A stretch of 49,150 nucleotides of DNA from an uncultured Prevotella sp. (GTDB taxonomy: Bacteria; Bacteroidota; Bacteroidia; Bacteroidales; Bacteroidaceae): NCBI GenBank assembly GCA_900550035.1, contig URQS01000023.1:1-49150 (forward strand), written 5' to 3'. The translations under genes were made by a program, and so were the position numbers. The notes under the pieces are model-generated. The model was not told where the DNA came from. It searched no databases and saw only the letters and a program-made list of their open reading frames with translations. This document shows positions 18,566 to 26,367 of this stretch, piece by piece (position 1 is the stretch's first letter; every line of letters begins with the position of its first letter).

Positions 18566-20248
18566 ATGAAAAAAGAGAGACTATTTCCTGATTATATTTT
18601 TGAGTCAAGTTGGGAAGTTTGCAACAAAGTAGGTGGTATTTATGCAGTTCTTTCCACACGTGCAAAGACCCTTAAAGAGAAACTTGGCGACAATTTGGTT
18701 TTCATCGGTCCCGATTGTTGGGGCGAGAAACAAAGCCCGTATTTTGAGGAAGACCCCACACTTCTTAAGCCTTGGCGTACAGCAGCAGCCAAACAAGGTC
18801 TTAACATAAAGATAGGTCGCTGGACTGTTCCTGGCAATCCCGTAGCTGTATTGGTTGACTTCCAGCCTTATTTCGCCAAAAAGGACGAAATAGATGGCGA
18901 ATTGTGGGAAAAATACCACGTAGACAGCCTTCACGCTTATGGCGACTACGACGAAGCCTCTATGTTCTCGTATGCAGCAGCACTCGTAGTGGAGAGCTAT
19001 TACAATTATTACATAAGCAAGAAGAAGCGTGCCAACAAGACCATATACCATGCCAATGAATGGATGACCGGTTTGGGCGCTCTATATATCAACGACCGTC
19101 TGCCGCAAGTTGCCACAATCTTTACTACACATGCTACAAGCATCGGACGAAGCATCGCTGGCAACAACAAGCCCCTCTATGAATATCTTGAAGCTTACAA
19201 CGGCGACCAGATGGCTGACGAGCTCAATATGCAGAGCAAGCAATCAATCGAAAAGCAGACAGCTGCCCATGTAGATTGCTTCACTACCGTGAGTGAGATT
19301 ACTGCACGCGAGTGTGCCGAACTGCTCGACAAGCCTGTTGATGTGGTTCTGCCTAACGGATTTGAAGACGACTTCGTACCGCAGGGCAAGGTTTTCGACC
19401 GCAAGCGCGAGGCTGCACGTAAGCGTCTGCTCGACATCACACGCGCCCTCACAGGCGACGAAGTAGCCGATGACGCTATAATAATCTCTACAAGCGGACG
19501 CTACGAGTGGCGCAATAAGGGTATTGATGTGTTCATCGAAGCTGTAAATCGTCTGCGTCTTTCGGCCGACGAGCTTAACAAAGAGATTGTAGCATTCATT
19601 GAGGTGCCGGCTTGGGTCAACTGCAAGCGCAACGACCTTGCCGAGCGTCTTGAAAAGATGGCTCAGGGCGAAAAGTTTGACACTCCGCTTGACACTCCGG
19701 TCATCACCCACTGGCTCAACGAGCAGCAGAACGACCGTGCTTTGGGTATGATAAACTGGCTCGGAATGCGCAATCAGAAGGGTGAGAAGGTGAAGCTAAT
19801 CTTCATCCCCTGCTATCTCACAGGCGACGACGGCATTGTCAATCTTTCATACTTTGACGTAATTCTCGGCAACGACCTCTGTGTCTACCCGTCATACTAT
19901 GAGCCGTGGGGCTACACTCCGCTTGAGGCTGTAGCATTCAAGGTGCCTTGCATCACTACCGACCTTGCAGGATTCGGACTATGGGCACACTCAGAGTGCG
20001 GAGGCAAGTCGACGCTCGACAATGGTGTGGAGGTAATCCATCGTACCGACTACAACTACAATGAGGTGGCAGACGACATCAAGAAGACTGTCATCAAGTA
20101 TGCCAATGCAACCAAGACAAAGCAGACACGTATGCGCAACAACGCACGCTCTCTGTCAGAGAAGGCTCTTTGGACTCATTTCATTGAGTACTATTACAAT
20201 GCCTACGATTTTGCATTGCGCAAGGCAGAGGCGAGAAAAGAAAAATAA
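18566..20248 (+). CDS. Glycogen synthase, GT3 (eukaryote-like) type
   Basis: It elongates alpha-1,4-glucan from a nucleotide-sugar donor. The N-terminal FESSWEVCNKVGGIYAVLST resembles the start of fungal and animal glycogen synthases (family GT3) rather than bacterial GlgA (GT5), with KVGGIY in the donor/acceptor site. Later motifs are YHANEWMTG, LPNGFEDDF, and the catalytic region YEPWGYTPLEAVAFKVPCIT with the conserved Glu. From ATG 18566 the product is 560 residues. It is 28 bases upstream of an alpha-glucan phosphorylase, so both synthesis and breakdown of storage glycogen appear to be in one operon. In Bacteroidales this GT3 type is the usual glycogen synthase. Confidence 0.92.
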   Translation: MKKERLFPDYIFESSWEVCNKVGGIYAVLSTRAKTLKEKLGDNLVFIGPDCWGEKQSPYFEEDPTLLKPWRTAAAKQGLNIKIGRWTVPGNPVAVLVDFQPYFAKKDEIDGELWEKYHVDSLHAYGDYDEASMFSYAAALVVESYYNYYISKKKRANKTIYHANEWMTGLGALYINDRLPQVATIFTTHATSIGRSIAGNNKPLYEYLEAYNGDQMADELNMQSKQSIEKQTAAHVDCFTTVSEITARECAELLDKPVDVVLPNGFEDDFVPQGKVFDRKREAARKRLLDITRALTGDEVADDAIIISTSGRYEWRNKGIDVFIEAVNRLRLSADELNKEIVAFIEVPAWVNCKRNDLAERLEKMAQGEKFDTPLDTPVITHWLNEQQNDRALGMINWLGMRNQKGEKVKLIFIPCYLTGDDGIVNLSYFDVILGNDLCVYPSYYEPWGYTPLEAVAFKVPCITTDLAGFGLWAHSECGGKSTLDNGVEVIHRTDYNYNEVADDIKKTVIKYANATKTKQTRMRNNARSLSEKALWTHFIEYYYNAYDFALRKAEARKEK

Positions 20249-20276
20249 TAAATATCAATTATAAATAAAAAAATCT

Positions 20277-22832
20277 ATGAAAATTAAAGCAGATTATGCT
20301 AACGCTCCCCAGTGGAAGGAAGTTACTATCAAGTCGACCCTTCCTGCAGAGCTGAAGTGTCTTGACGAGCTCGCACACAATATGTGGTGGGCATGGAACT
20401 ATGAGGCTCGTGATATGTGGAAGAGCCTTGACAAGGACCTCTATGAAGAGGTAGGTCACAACCCGGTAATGCTTCTCGACCGCTTGAGCTATGAACGCAA
20501 GGAGGCTATCGTTAAGGACAAGGCCATCATGGAGCGCGTTAAGGCTGTATACAAGAAGTTCCGCGAGTATATGGACGTTGCTCCTGATGCAACACGTCCT
20601 TCTGTGGCTTACTTCTGTATGGAGTATGGTATCAACCAGGTTGTCAAGATCTACTCAGGTGGTCTTGGTATGCTCGCCGGCGACTACATGAAGGAGGCTT
20701 CTGACTCTAACGTCAACATGTGTGGCGTAGGTTTCCTCTATCGTTACGGCTACTTCAAGCAGACTTTGTCAATGGACGGTCAGCAGATCGCTCAGTACGA
20801 CGCTCAGAACTTCAACTCTCTCCCCGTAGAGCGCGTTCTCGACGAGAACGGTCAGCCTATGGTAATTGACGTTCCTTACATGAACTATCAGGTTCACGCT
20901 TATGTATGGGTAATGAACGTAGGCCGTATCAAGCTCTACCTCCTCGATACTGACAACGAGATGAACTCAGAGTTTGACAAGCCTATCACACACGCCCTCT
21001 ATGGTGGCGACAACGAGAACCGTCTGAAGCAGGAGATTCTTCTCGGTATCGGCGGTATGCTCACACTCAAGAAGCTTGGCATCAAGAAGGACATCTATCA
21101 TTGCAACGAGGGCCACGCAACTCTCTGCAACCTCCAGCGTCTTATCGACTACATCAAGGAAGGACTGTCGTTCAACGAGGCTCTTGAGCTCGTTCGCGCT
21201 TCTTCACTCTATACAGTTCACACTCCGGTACCTGCTGGTCACGACTACTTCGACGAGTCGCTCTTCGGCAAGTACATGGGCGGCTATCCTAGCATGCTCG
21301 GCATCTCTTGGGACGAGTTCATCGGAATGGGTCGTACAAATCCTGAGGACCACTCAGAGCGCTTCTGTATGTCTACATTCGCTTGCAACACCTGCCAGGA
21401 GGTCAACGGCGTAAGTAAGCTTCACGGATGGGTAAGCCAGCGTATGTTCGCTCCTATCTGGAAGGGTTACTATCCTGAAGAGAGCCACGTAGGCTACGTT
21501 ACCAACGGTGTTCACTTCCCGACATGGACAGCTACAGAGTGGCGCAAGGTTTACGCCAAGTATTTCGACAAGAACTACATCTATGATCAGAGCAACGAGA
21601 GCCTCTGGCACTCTATCTATAATGTGCCCGACGCAGAAATTTGGGAGACACGTATGGCTCTCAAGAAGAAGCTCGTTGACTACATCCGTGAGAAGTTTGC
21701 CGCTACATGGCTCAAGAACCAGGGCGATCCTTCACGCGTAGTGACATTGCTCGAGAGCATCACTCCTAACGCTCTCTATATCGGCTTCTGCCGTCGCTTT
21801 GCTACTTACAAGCGTGCTCACCTTCTCTTCACCGACCTTGAGCGTCTGTCTAAGATCGTGAACAATCCGGAACGTCCGGTTAAGTTCATCTTCTCAGGTA
21901 AGGCTCACCCGGCTGACGGTGCTGGCCAGGGCTTGATCAAGCGTATCTTCGAGATCAGCCAGCGTCCTGAGTTCCTCGGCAAGATCATCTTCCTTGAGGA
22001 CTACGACATGCAGCTTGCTCGCCGCTTGGTTTCAGGTGTTGATATCTGGATGAACACTCCGACACGTCCTCTTGAGGCTTCTGGTACATCAGGCGAGAAG
22101 GCCGAAATGAACGGTGTTGTAAACCTCTCAGTACTCGACGGCTGGTGGGTTGAGGGTTATCGTCAGGGTGCAGGCTGGGCTCTCAAGCAGGAGCGCACAT
22201 ACCAGAACCAGGGCTATCAGGATCAGCTCGATGCTGCTACAATCTACTCTCTCCTTGAGAACGAGATTCTGCCGCTCTACTACAACCGCAACGAACAAGG
22301 CTTCAGCGAGGGTTGGATCAAGACCATCAAGAACTCTATCGCCACTATCGCTCCTCATTACACAATGAAGCGTCAGCTTGACGACTACTATGATAAGTTC
22401 TACACCAAGGAGGCTGCCAACTTCAAGAAGCTTTCAGCCGACAACAACCGCCTCGCCAAGGAGCTTGCTGCCTGGAAGGAAGCTGTTGCTCAGCGTTGGG
22501 ACTCAATCCGCGTAGTCAGCAAGGACGACTCTGTGCTTTACGGCGCCGAGACTGGCAAGAAGTACACTCTGCGCTACGTCATCGACGAGCAGGGCTTGAA
22601 CGACGCTATCGGACTTGAGCTCGTGTCTATCAAGACCGACAAGAACGGTGAGGAACACATCTTCTCTAAGCGTGAGTTTGAGGTTGTAGGCCACGAAGGC
22701 AACAACTATACATTCGAGGCTACATTCGAGCCTGACGTTGCCGGTTCATTCAAGAGCTGCGTACGTATGTATCCTAAGAATGAAAACCTCGTTTATCGTG
22801 AGGACTTCTGCTACGTTAAGTGGCTCGACTAA
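20277..22832 (+). CDS. glgP: Alpha-glucan (glycogen) phosphorylase, GT35
   Basis: This PLP-dependent enzyme releases glucose-1-phosphate from glycogen ends. The N-terminal part (LAHNMWWAWNYEARDMWKSL) and YSGGLGMLAGDYMKEASDSN are characteristic of the 'more phosphorylases' subgroup, distinct from E. coli GlgP. The PLP lysine is expected at Lys608 in EASGTSGEKAEMNG. The C-terminal ~100 residues form an additional beta-rich region ending in REDFCYVKWLD. The length of 851 residues matches this subgroup. Its codon use looks highly optimised, with many C-ending codons, which suggests strong expression. It is followed by a strong terminator shared with tilS. Confidence 0.94.
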   Translation: MKIKADYANAPQWKEVTIKSTLPAELKCLDELAHNMWWAWNYEARDMWKSLDKDLYEEVGHNPVMLLDRLSYERKEAIVKDKAIMERVKAVYKKFREYMDVAPDATRPSVAYFCMEYGINQVVKIYSGGLGMLAGDYMKEASDSNVNMCGVGFLYRYGYFKQTLSMDGQQIAQYDAQNFNSLPVERVLDENGQPMVIDVPYMNYQVHAYVWVMNVGRIKLYLLDTDNEMNSEFDKPITHALYGGDNENRLKQEILLGIGGMLTLKKLGIKKDIYHCNEGHATLCNLQRLIDYIKEGLSFNEALELVRASSLYTVHTPVPAGHDYFDESLFGKYMGGYPSMLGISWDEFIGMGRTNPEDHSERFCMSTFACNTCQEVNGVSKLHGWVSQRMFAPIWKGYYPEESHVGYVTNGVHFPTWTATEWRKVYAKYFDKNYIYDQSNESLWHSIYNVPDAEIWETRMALKKKLVDYIREKFAATWLKNQGDPSRVVTLLESITPNALYIGFCRRFATYKRAHLLFTDLERLSKIVNNPERPVKFIFSGKAHPADGAGQGLIKRIFEISQRPEFLGKIIFLEDYDMQLARRLVSGVDIWMNTPTRPLEASGTSGEKAEMNGVVNLSVLDGWWVEGYRQGAGWALKQERTYQNQGYQDQLDAATIYSLLENEILPLYYNRNEQGFSEGWIKTIKNSIATIAPHYTMKRQLDDYYDKFYTKEAANFKKLSADNNRLAKELAAWKEAVAQRWDSIRVVSKDDSVLYGAETGKKYTLRYVIDEQGLNDAIGLELVSIKTDKNGEEHIFSKREFEVVGHEGNNYTFEATFEPDVAGSFKSCVRMYPKNENLVYREDFCYVKWLD

Positions 22833-22854
22833 TCACAATAGACTATATAATATT

Positions 22855-22897
22855 AATCCCGAAGACGTTCCAAACGGAATGCCTTCGGGATTTTTAT
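22855..22897. terminator. Bidirectional terminator between glgP and tilS
   Basis: AATCCCGAAG (22855-22864) pairs with CTTCGGGATT (22883-22892); inside it CGTTCC pairs with GGAATG. A T-run follows. It terminates both convergent operons. Confidence 0.85.
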
Positions 22898-22932
22898 ATT
22901 ATCAATAAATATTATTAATCAATTTCCTTCCC

Positions 22933-24351
22933 CTACTTTTCCATCGAAATAGTAAGTACTTGAGTAGTAGTAGTTGTTGTACGACAACGATTGTCGGTGC
23001 GTTCGCCTACCAACCATACAATCTTGCCACTGGCGTCAGTAACAACTAACTGACGACGCTTGTCAAAGATAGAACGTTTGCGATCGGTCAAGAAGTCGCT
23101 CACCAGTTTGGTGTGGTTCATGCCAAAAGGCGTAAAACGGTCGCCATCAGCAATATTACGCACGGTAAGAGGCCACTTTAACGACTTAGCATCTAATGTA
23201 ACAGAATTCGGACTAGTACTTGGTTTGAAATCATCAGAAACCGTCATAATGTGAAAATCAAATCTTACACCATCGGCAAGAGTATAAAGTCCTTGTTCGG
23301 GAATTTTCTTATTGAGAACATGGACTCCATAATCAAGTGGTTGGATTATTAGACTATCACGATTGAAGCAGAGCTCATGAGTGGTCGATGCAAACAAACG
23401 AGTACGTTCAGACGGTTGATTGATAACAGCATACACCATTTCTACTTGCGACGAAGTGAAACCGCAAGGACTGAGAATATGAAACAAAACGCTCTCTGCC
23501 GATACTTGTGCCAACAGACGTGAAATGCTCACTGACAATGGAGCAACAACCGGACAAGCCATATCAACAGCCAACTTAACGGATTCTGGATTTTGACCTA
23601 TCACATCAAAAATCGCGCTATTAATAGCGTTGTCGTAAATGTTAACTGCTTCGCCTACACGTAAAGAAGTCTCAAATATCGACTGTGACACATTTGGATT
23701 GAGCTGTTGCAGCAATGGCATCAATTCTAGTCGTATCTTGTTGCGCTTCACATCGGGTACGAAATTGGTGCTGTCAGTGACGAAGGTCTGATTGAGAGAA
23801 TCAAGAAAGCCGACAATGTCGTGACGGCTTATGGAAAGTAGTGGACGTAAAATATACCCGTTACGAGGCTGAATGCCACGCAATCCGCGTATTCCGGTAC
23901 CACGCACAAGATTGAGCAGTACCGTCTCCACACTGTCGTCACGATGATGGGCCACACAAATACCATCTGCATCAATGTCACGGCGCAGACGTTCAAAATA
24001 ATCGTAGCGCAAACGACGTGCAGCCATCTCTATGCTCACATGATGCAGCAAAGCATATTCACGAGTGTCAAAATGAATGAGATGGAGAGGAATATCGTAT
24101 GAGACACAGAGATTCTTGCAGAAGTTTTCGTCGCGATCAGACTCATTGCCACGCAAACGGAAATTGCAATGGGCAGCTTCAAGTTGCATGTTCCACTCGC
24201 CAGCAAGTCGCTTCATAACGAGCAGTAGTGCAACGCTGTCGGCACCTCCCGACAATGCTACAATATATTTACCACCCTCAACAAACAAAGAGTGTGCGGA
24301 AGCAAACGCCCGCACACTACCTATGAAATTATTCTGTCCTATGTTGCTCAA
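22933..24351 (-). CDS. tilS: tRNA(Ile)-lysidine synthetase
   Basis: It converts C34 of tRNA-Ile2 (CAU anticodon) to lysidine, changing both charging and decoding. The PP-loop SGGADS at residues 34-39 binds ATP; AAHCNFRLRGNESDRDE and VAHHRDDSVETVLLNLVRG are typical TilS segments. The C-terminal region ends with the TilS C domain (RNIADGDRFTPFGMNHTKLV). The 472 residues are within the normal range. It is the last gene of a minus-strand operon after the exonuclease and the RlmI-like gene, separated by 21 bases. This gene is essential in bacteria that rely on the CAU tRNA. Confidence 0.95.
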   Translation of the reverse strand: MSNIGQNNFIGSVRAFASAHSLFVEGGKYIVALSGGADSVALLLVMKRLAGEWNMQLEAAHCNFRLRGNESDRDENFCKNLCVSYDIPLHLIHFDTREYALLHHVSIEMAARRLRYDYFERLRRDIDADGICVAHHRDDSVETVLLNLVRGTGIRGLRGIQPRNGYILRPLLSISRHDIVGFLDSLNQTFVTDSTNFVPDVKRNKIRLELMPLLQQLNPNVSQSIFETSLRVGEAVNIYDNAINSAIFDVIGQNPESVKLAVDMACPVVAPLSVSISRLLAQVSAESVLFHILSPCGFTSSQVEMVYAVINQPSERTRLFASTTHELCFNRDSLIIQPLDYGVHVLNKKIPEQGLYTLADGVRFDFHIMTVSDDFKPSTSPNSVTLDAKSLKWPLTVRNIADGDRFTPFGMNHTKLVSDFLTDRKRSIFDKRRQLVVTDASGKIVWLVGERTDNRCRTTTTTTQVLTISMEK

Positions 24352-24372
24352 AATACTGATATTTTAATAGAT

Positions 24373-25554
24373 TTACTCTACATACAGTACCAATCCCTTC
24401 AGATACTCACCCTCTGGATGGTAGATGTTTATGGGATGGTCGGCAGGCTGGTGAATCTGATGAAGGATGCGCACCTTGCGGTTGGCCTGTACAGCAGCTG
24501 TAAAGACAGCATTTCGGAAATTCTCCTTTGATACTATCTGCGAGCAACTGAATGTGAAGAGTATTCCACCAGGTTTGATGCGCTGTAATCCCTTCACATT
24601 AAGACGTGTGTAACCCTTAAGTGCATTACGCAAAGCTGCACGATGTTTGGCAAAGGCAGGCGGGTCGAGTACAATAAGGTCGTACATCTTATCGTTGGCA
24701 TCAAGATATTTGAAAGCATCCTCACAGAATGCAGCATGACGTTCATCACCAGGGAAATTCATGGCAATGTTCTTATTGGTGAGTTCTATGGCCTTTGCAC
24801 TACTGTCCACTGAGTGTACAAGCTTGGCACCACCACGCATAGCGTACACCGAGAAGCCACCAGTATAACAGAACATATTAAGCACCGAACGACCTTGAGA
24901 GTAGGTCTCAAGCAAATGACGGTTCTCTCGCTGATCAACGAAGAAACCGGTCTTCTGACCCTTAAGCCAATCGATATGGAAGTTGAGTCCGTTTTCCATA
25001 GCAACATCGCTGCCCATAGAACCATAGATAAATCCGTTCTCATGTTCAATATCAGCCTTAAATGGCAGTGTGGTCTCACTCTTATAGTAGACGTTGGCAA
25101 TTTCGCCACCTGATACCTTGACAAGTGCCTCACAAATCTCATTACGATAAACGTGCATTCCTACCGAATGCGCCTGCATTACAGCAGTATCGCCATAGCA
25201 GTCGATTATCAGTCCTGGAAGATTGTCACCTTCACCGTGTACCAGTCGGAATGTGTTGTTATTCTCACGTCCAATCAGACCGATGGCCTTGCGCATTTCC
25301 CAAGCCGAACTTAGACGAGACTCCCAAAACTCAGCATCGATTTCTACATCGCGGAATGAGAGCACTCGCACTGCTATGCTACCAATCTGGAACATGCCGA
25401 CAGCAATGAAATCACCCGACGCAGTAATAACACGTACCAACTCGCCTTCCTCCACGCCTTCCTCCACATTAGCTACGGCTCCAGAGAATATCCAAGGATG
25501 AAAGCGCTTCAGACTCTCTTCCTTGCCTTTTTTCAGATATAATTTCTTATACAT
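24373..25554 (-). CDS. RlmI-like 23S rRNA cytosine-5 methyltransferase
   Basis: This is a class I SAM-dependent RNA methyltransferase of the RlmI/RlmK type. An N-terminal PUA domain (KKGKEESLKRFHPWIFSGAV) is followed by the EEHUD-like linker domain and the catalytic domain. That domain has the SAM-binding LNMFCYTGGFSVYAMRGGAK, VLDPPAF and FSCSQ; the Cys in FSCSQ is the likely catalytic nucleophile. The 393 residues match the family. It lies 8 bases after the exonuclease gene and 21 before tilS. The exact rRNA position is inferred from E. coli RlmI only. Confidence 0.9.
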   Translation of the reverse strand: MYKKLYLKKGKEESLKRFHPWIFSGAVANVEEGVEEGELVRVITASGDFIAVGMFQIGSIAVRVLSFRDVEIDAEFWESRLSSAWEMRKAIGLIGRENNNTFRLVHGEGDNLPGLIIDCYGDTAVMQAHSVGMHVYRNEICEALVKVSGGEIANVYYKSETTLPFKADIEHENGFIYGSMGSDVAMENGLNFHIDWLKGQKTGFFVDQRENRHLLETYSQGRSVLNMFCYTGGFSVYAMRGGAKLVHSVDSSAKAIELTNKNIAMNFPGDERHAAFCEDAFKYLDANDKMYDLIVLDPPAFAKHRAALRNALKGYTRLNVKGLQRIKPGGILFTFSCSQIVSKENFRNAVFTAAVQANRKVRILHQIHQPADHPINIYHPEGEYLKGLVLYVE

Positions 25555-25562
25555 ATATTGTT

Positions 25563-26213
25563 TTATTCTTTGTCAGTTAAAGTATTTGGGGCTTCTTCTG
25601 CAACTTTCACTAAGTCATAATCCTTAGTTGCCATGAGTCGCATTATCTCGTCATAAAGATTTATACATGCCCAAGCATCAATGGCTGCATATTCTTTCTG
25701 CTTGTCGGTGAGTACATCGGCTTCCCAATTGGTGAGTCGCTGTCGTTTGCTGATTTTTTCACCGAAGAGATTGGCGTAGAGTTTCTGCAGACTCTTGTCC
25801 TCAATACCGAGATTACCGATTATGTCCTGAATATCAATAAACCATCCAGGCGTGAACTCTGCGCGTCGATGAAGCGAGATTATGTCATCGTGCCACGATA
25901 GTCCAACCATTGGCACCATCCGATTGGAAAGCAACTTTATTAACGACTGAGGCATTCCCAAATGATTGAGACGAAACAAGAAACATTGGTCGCGCGTGGC
26001 GACCTGCAACAATGCCACCTTATGGTTCTGACCACGGCGGAAAGCAGGTTTCGTCTCGGTGTCAACGCCAAGAATATCACATGTCAGCAGATATTCAACA
26101 GCACGTTCTGTTTCATATTCATTCAATATAACGTTGATTTTATGGGGATACTCCACCAATGGAAGAGCATTAATAGTTGCTTTGTCAAACTTGTTGTATA
26201 TAGTCTTTTTCAT
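25563..26213 (-). CDS. 3'-5' exonuclease, DEDDy (RNase D/WRN-like)
   Basis: This is a single-domain DEDD exonuclease of about 216 residues. Exo I is LGVDTETKPAF (D-x-E), Exo II includes GLSWHDDI, and Exo III is YAAIDAWACINLYD with the Tyr-x3-Asp of the DEDDy subgroup. There is no HRDC domain, so it is not classical RNase D; the substrate could be RNA or DNA. Starts at 26222 and 26213 are both possible; MKKTIYNK at 26213 looks more natural. It opens the minus-strand operon containing the rRNA methyltransferase and tilS, so a role in RNA processing is plausible. Confidence 0.88.
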   Translation of the reverse strand: MKKTIYNKFDKATINALPLVEYPHKINVILNEYETERAVEYLLTCDILGVDTETKPAFRRGQNHKVALLQVATRDQCFLFRLNHLGMPQSLIKLLSNRMVPMVGLSWHDDIISLHRRAEFTPGWFIDIQDIIGNLGIEDKSLQKLYANLFGEKISKRQRLTNWEADVLTDKQKEYAAIDAWACINLYDEIMRLMATKDYDLVKVAEEAPNTLTDKE

Positions 26214-26234
26214 TCCGAACATTTAAAGATACTG

Positions 26235-26242
26235 CAAAATTA
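26235..26242 (-). promoter_or_regulatory. Promoter -7 element of the exonuclease-tilS operon
   Basis: TAATTTTG on the minus strand lies 13-22 bases before the possible starts. Its closeness to 26222 slightly favours the start at 26213. Confidence 0.5.
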
Positions 26243-26285
26243 GAAAAAAGTTATGAATTTATGGTGCTTTACGAGTTTTTTCCAC

Positions 26286-26293
26286 TAATTTTG
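26286..26293 (+). promoter_or_regulatory. ftsK promoter -7 element
   Basis: TAATTTTG on the plus strand, 74 bases before the ftsK ATG, fits the -7 consensus; the -33 element is unclear. Confidence 0.4.
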
Positions 26294-26367
26294 TCATTAA
26301 TATTCTGTTGAGAAAGTTATTTTTACAGAGAATGCAGTAAAGTAGAATAAAATCTAAACTAAATAAA

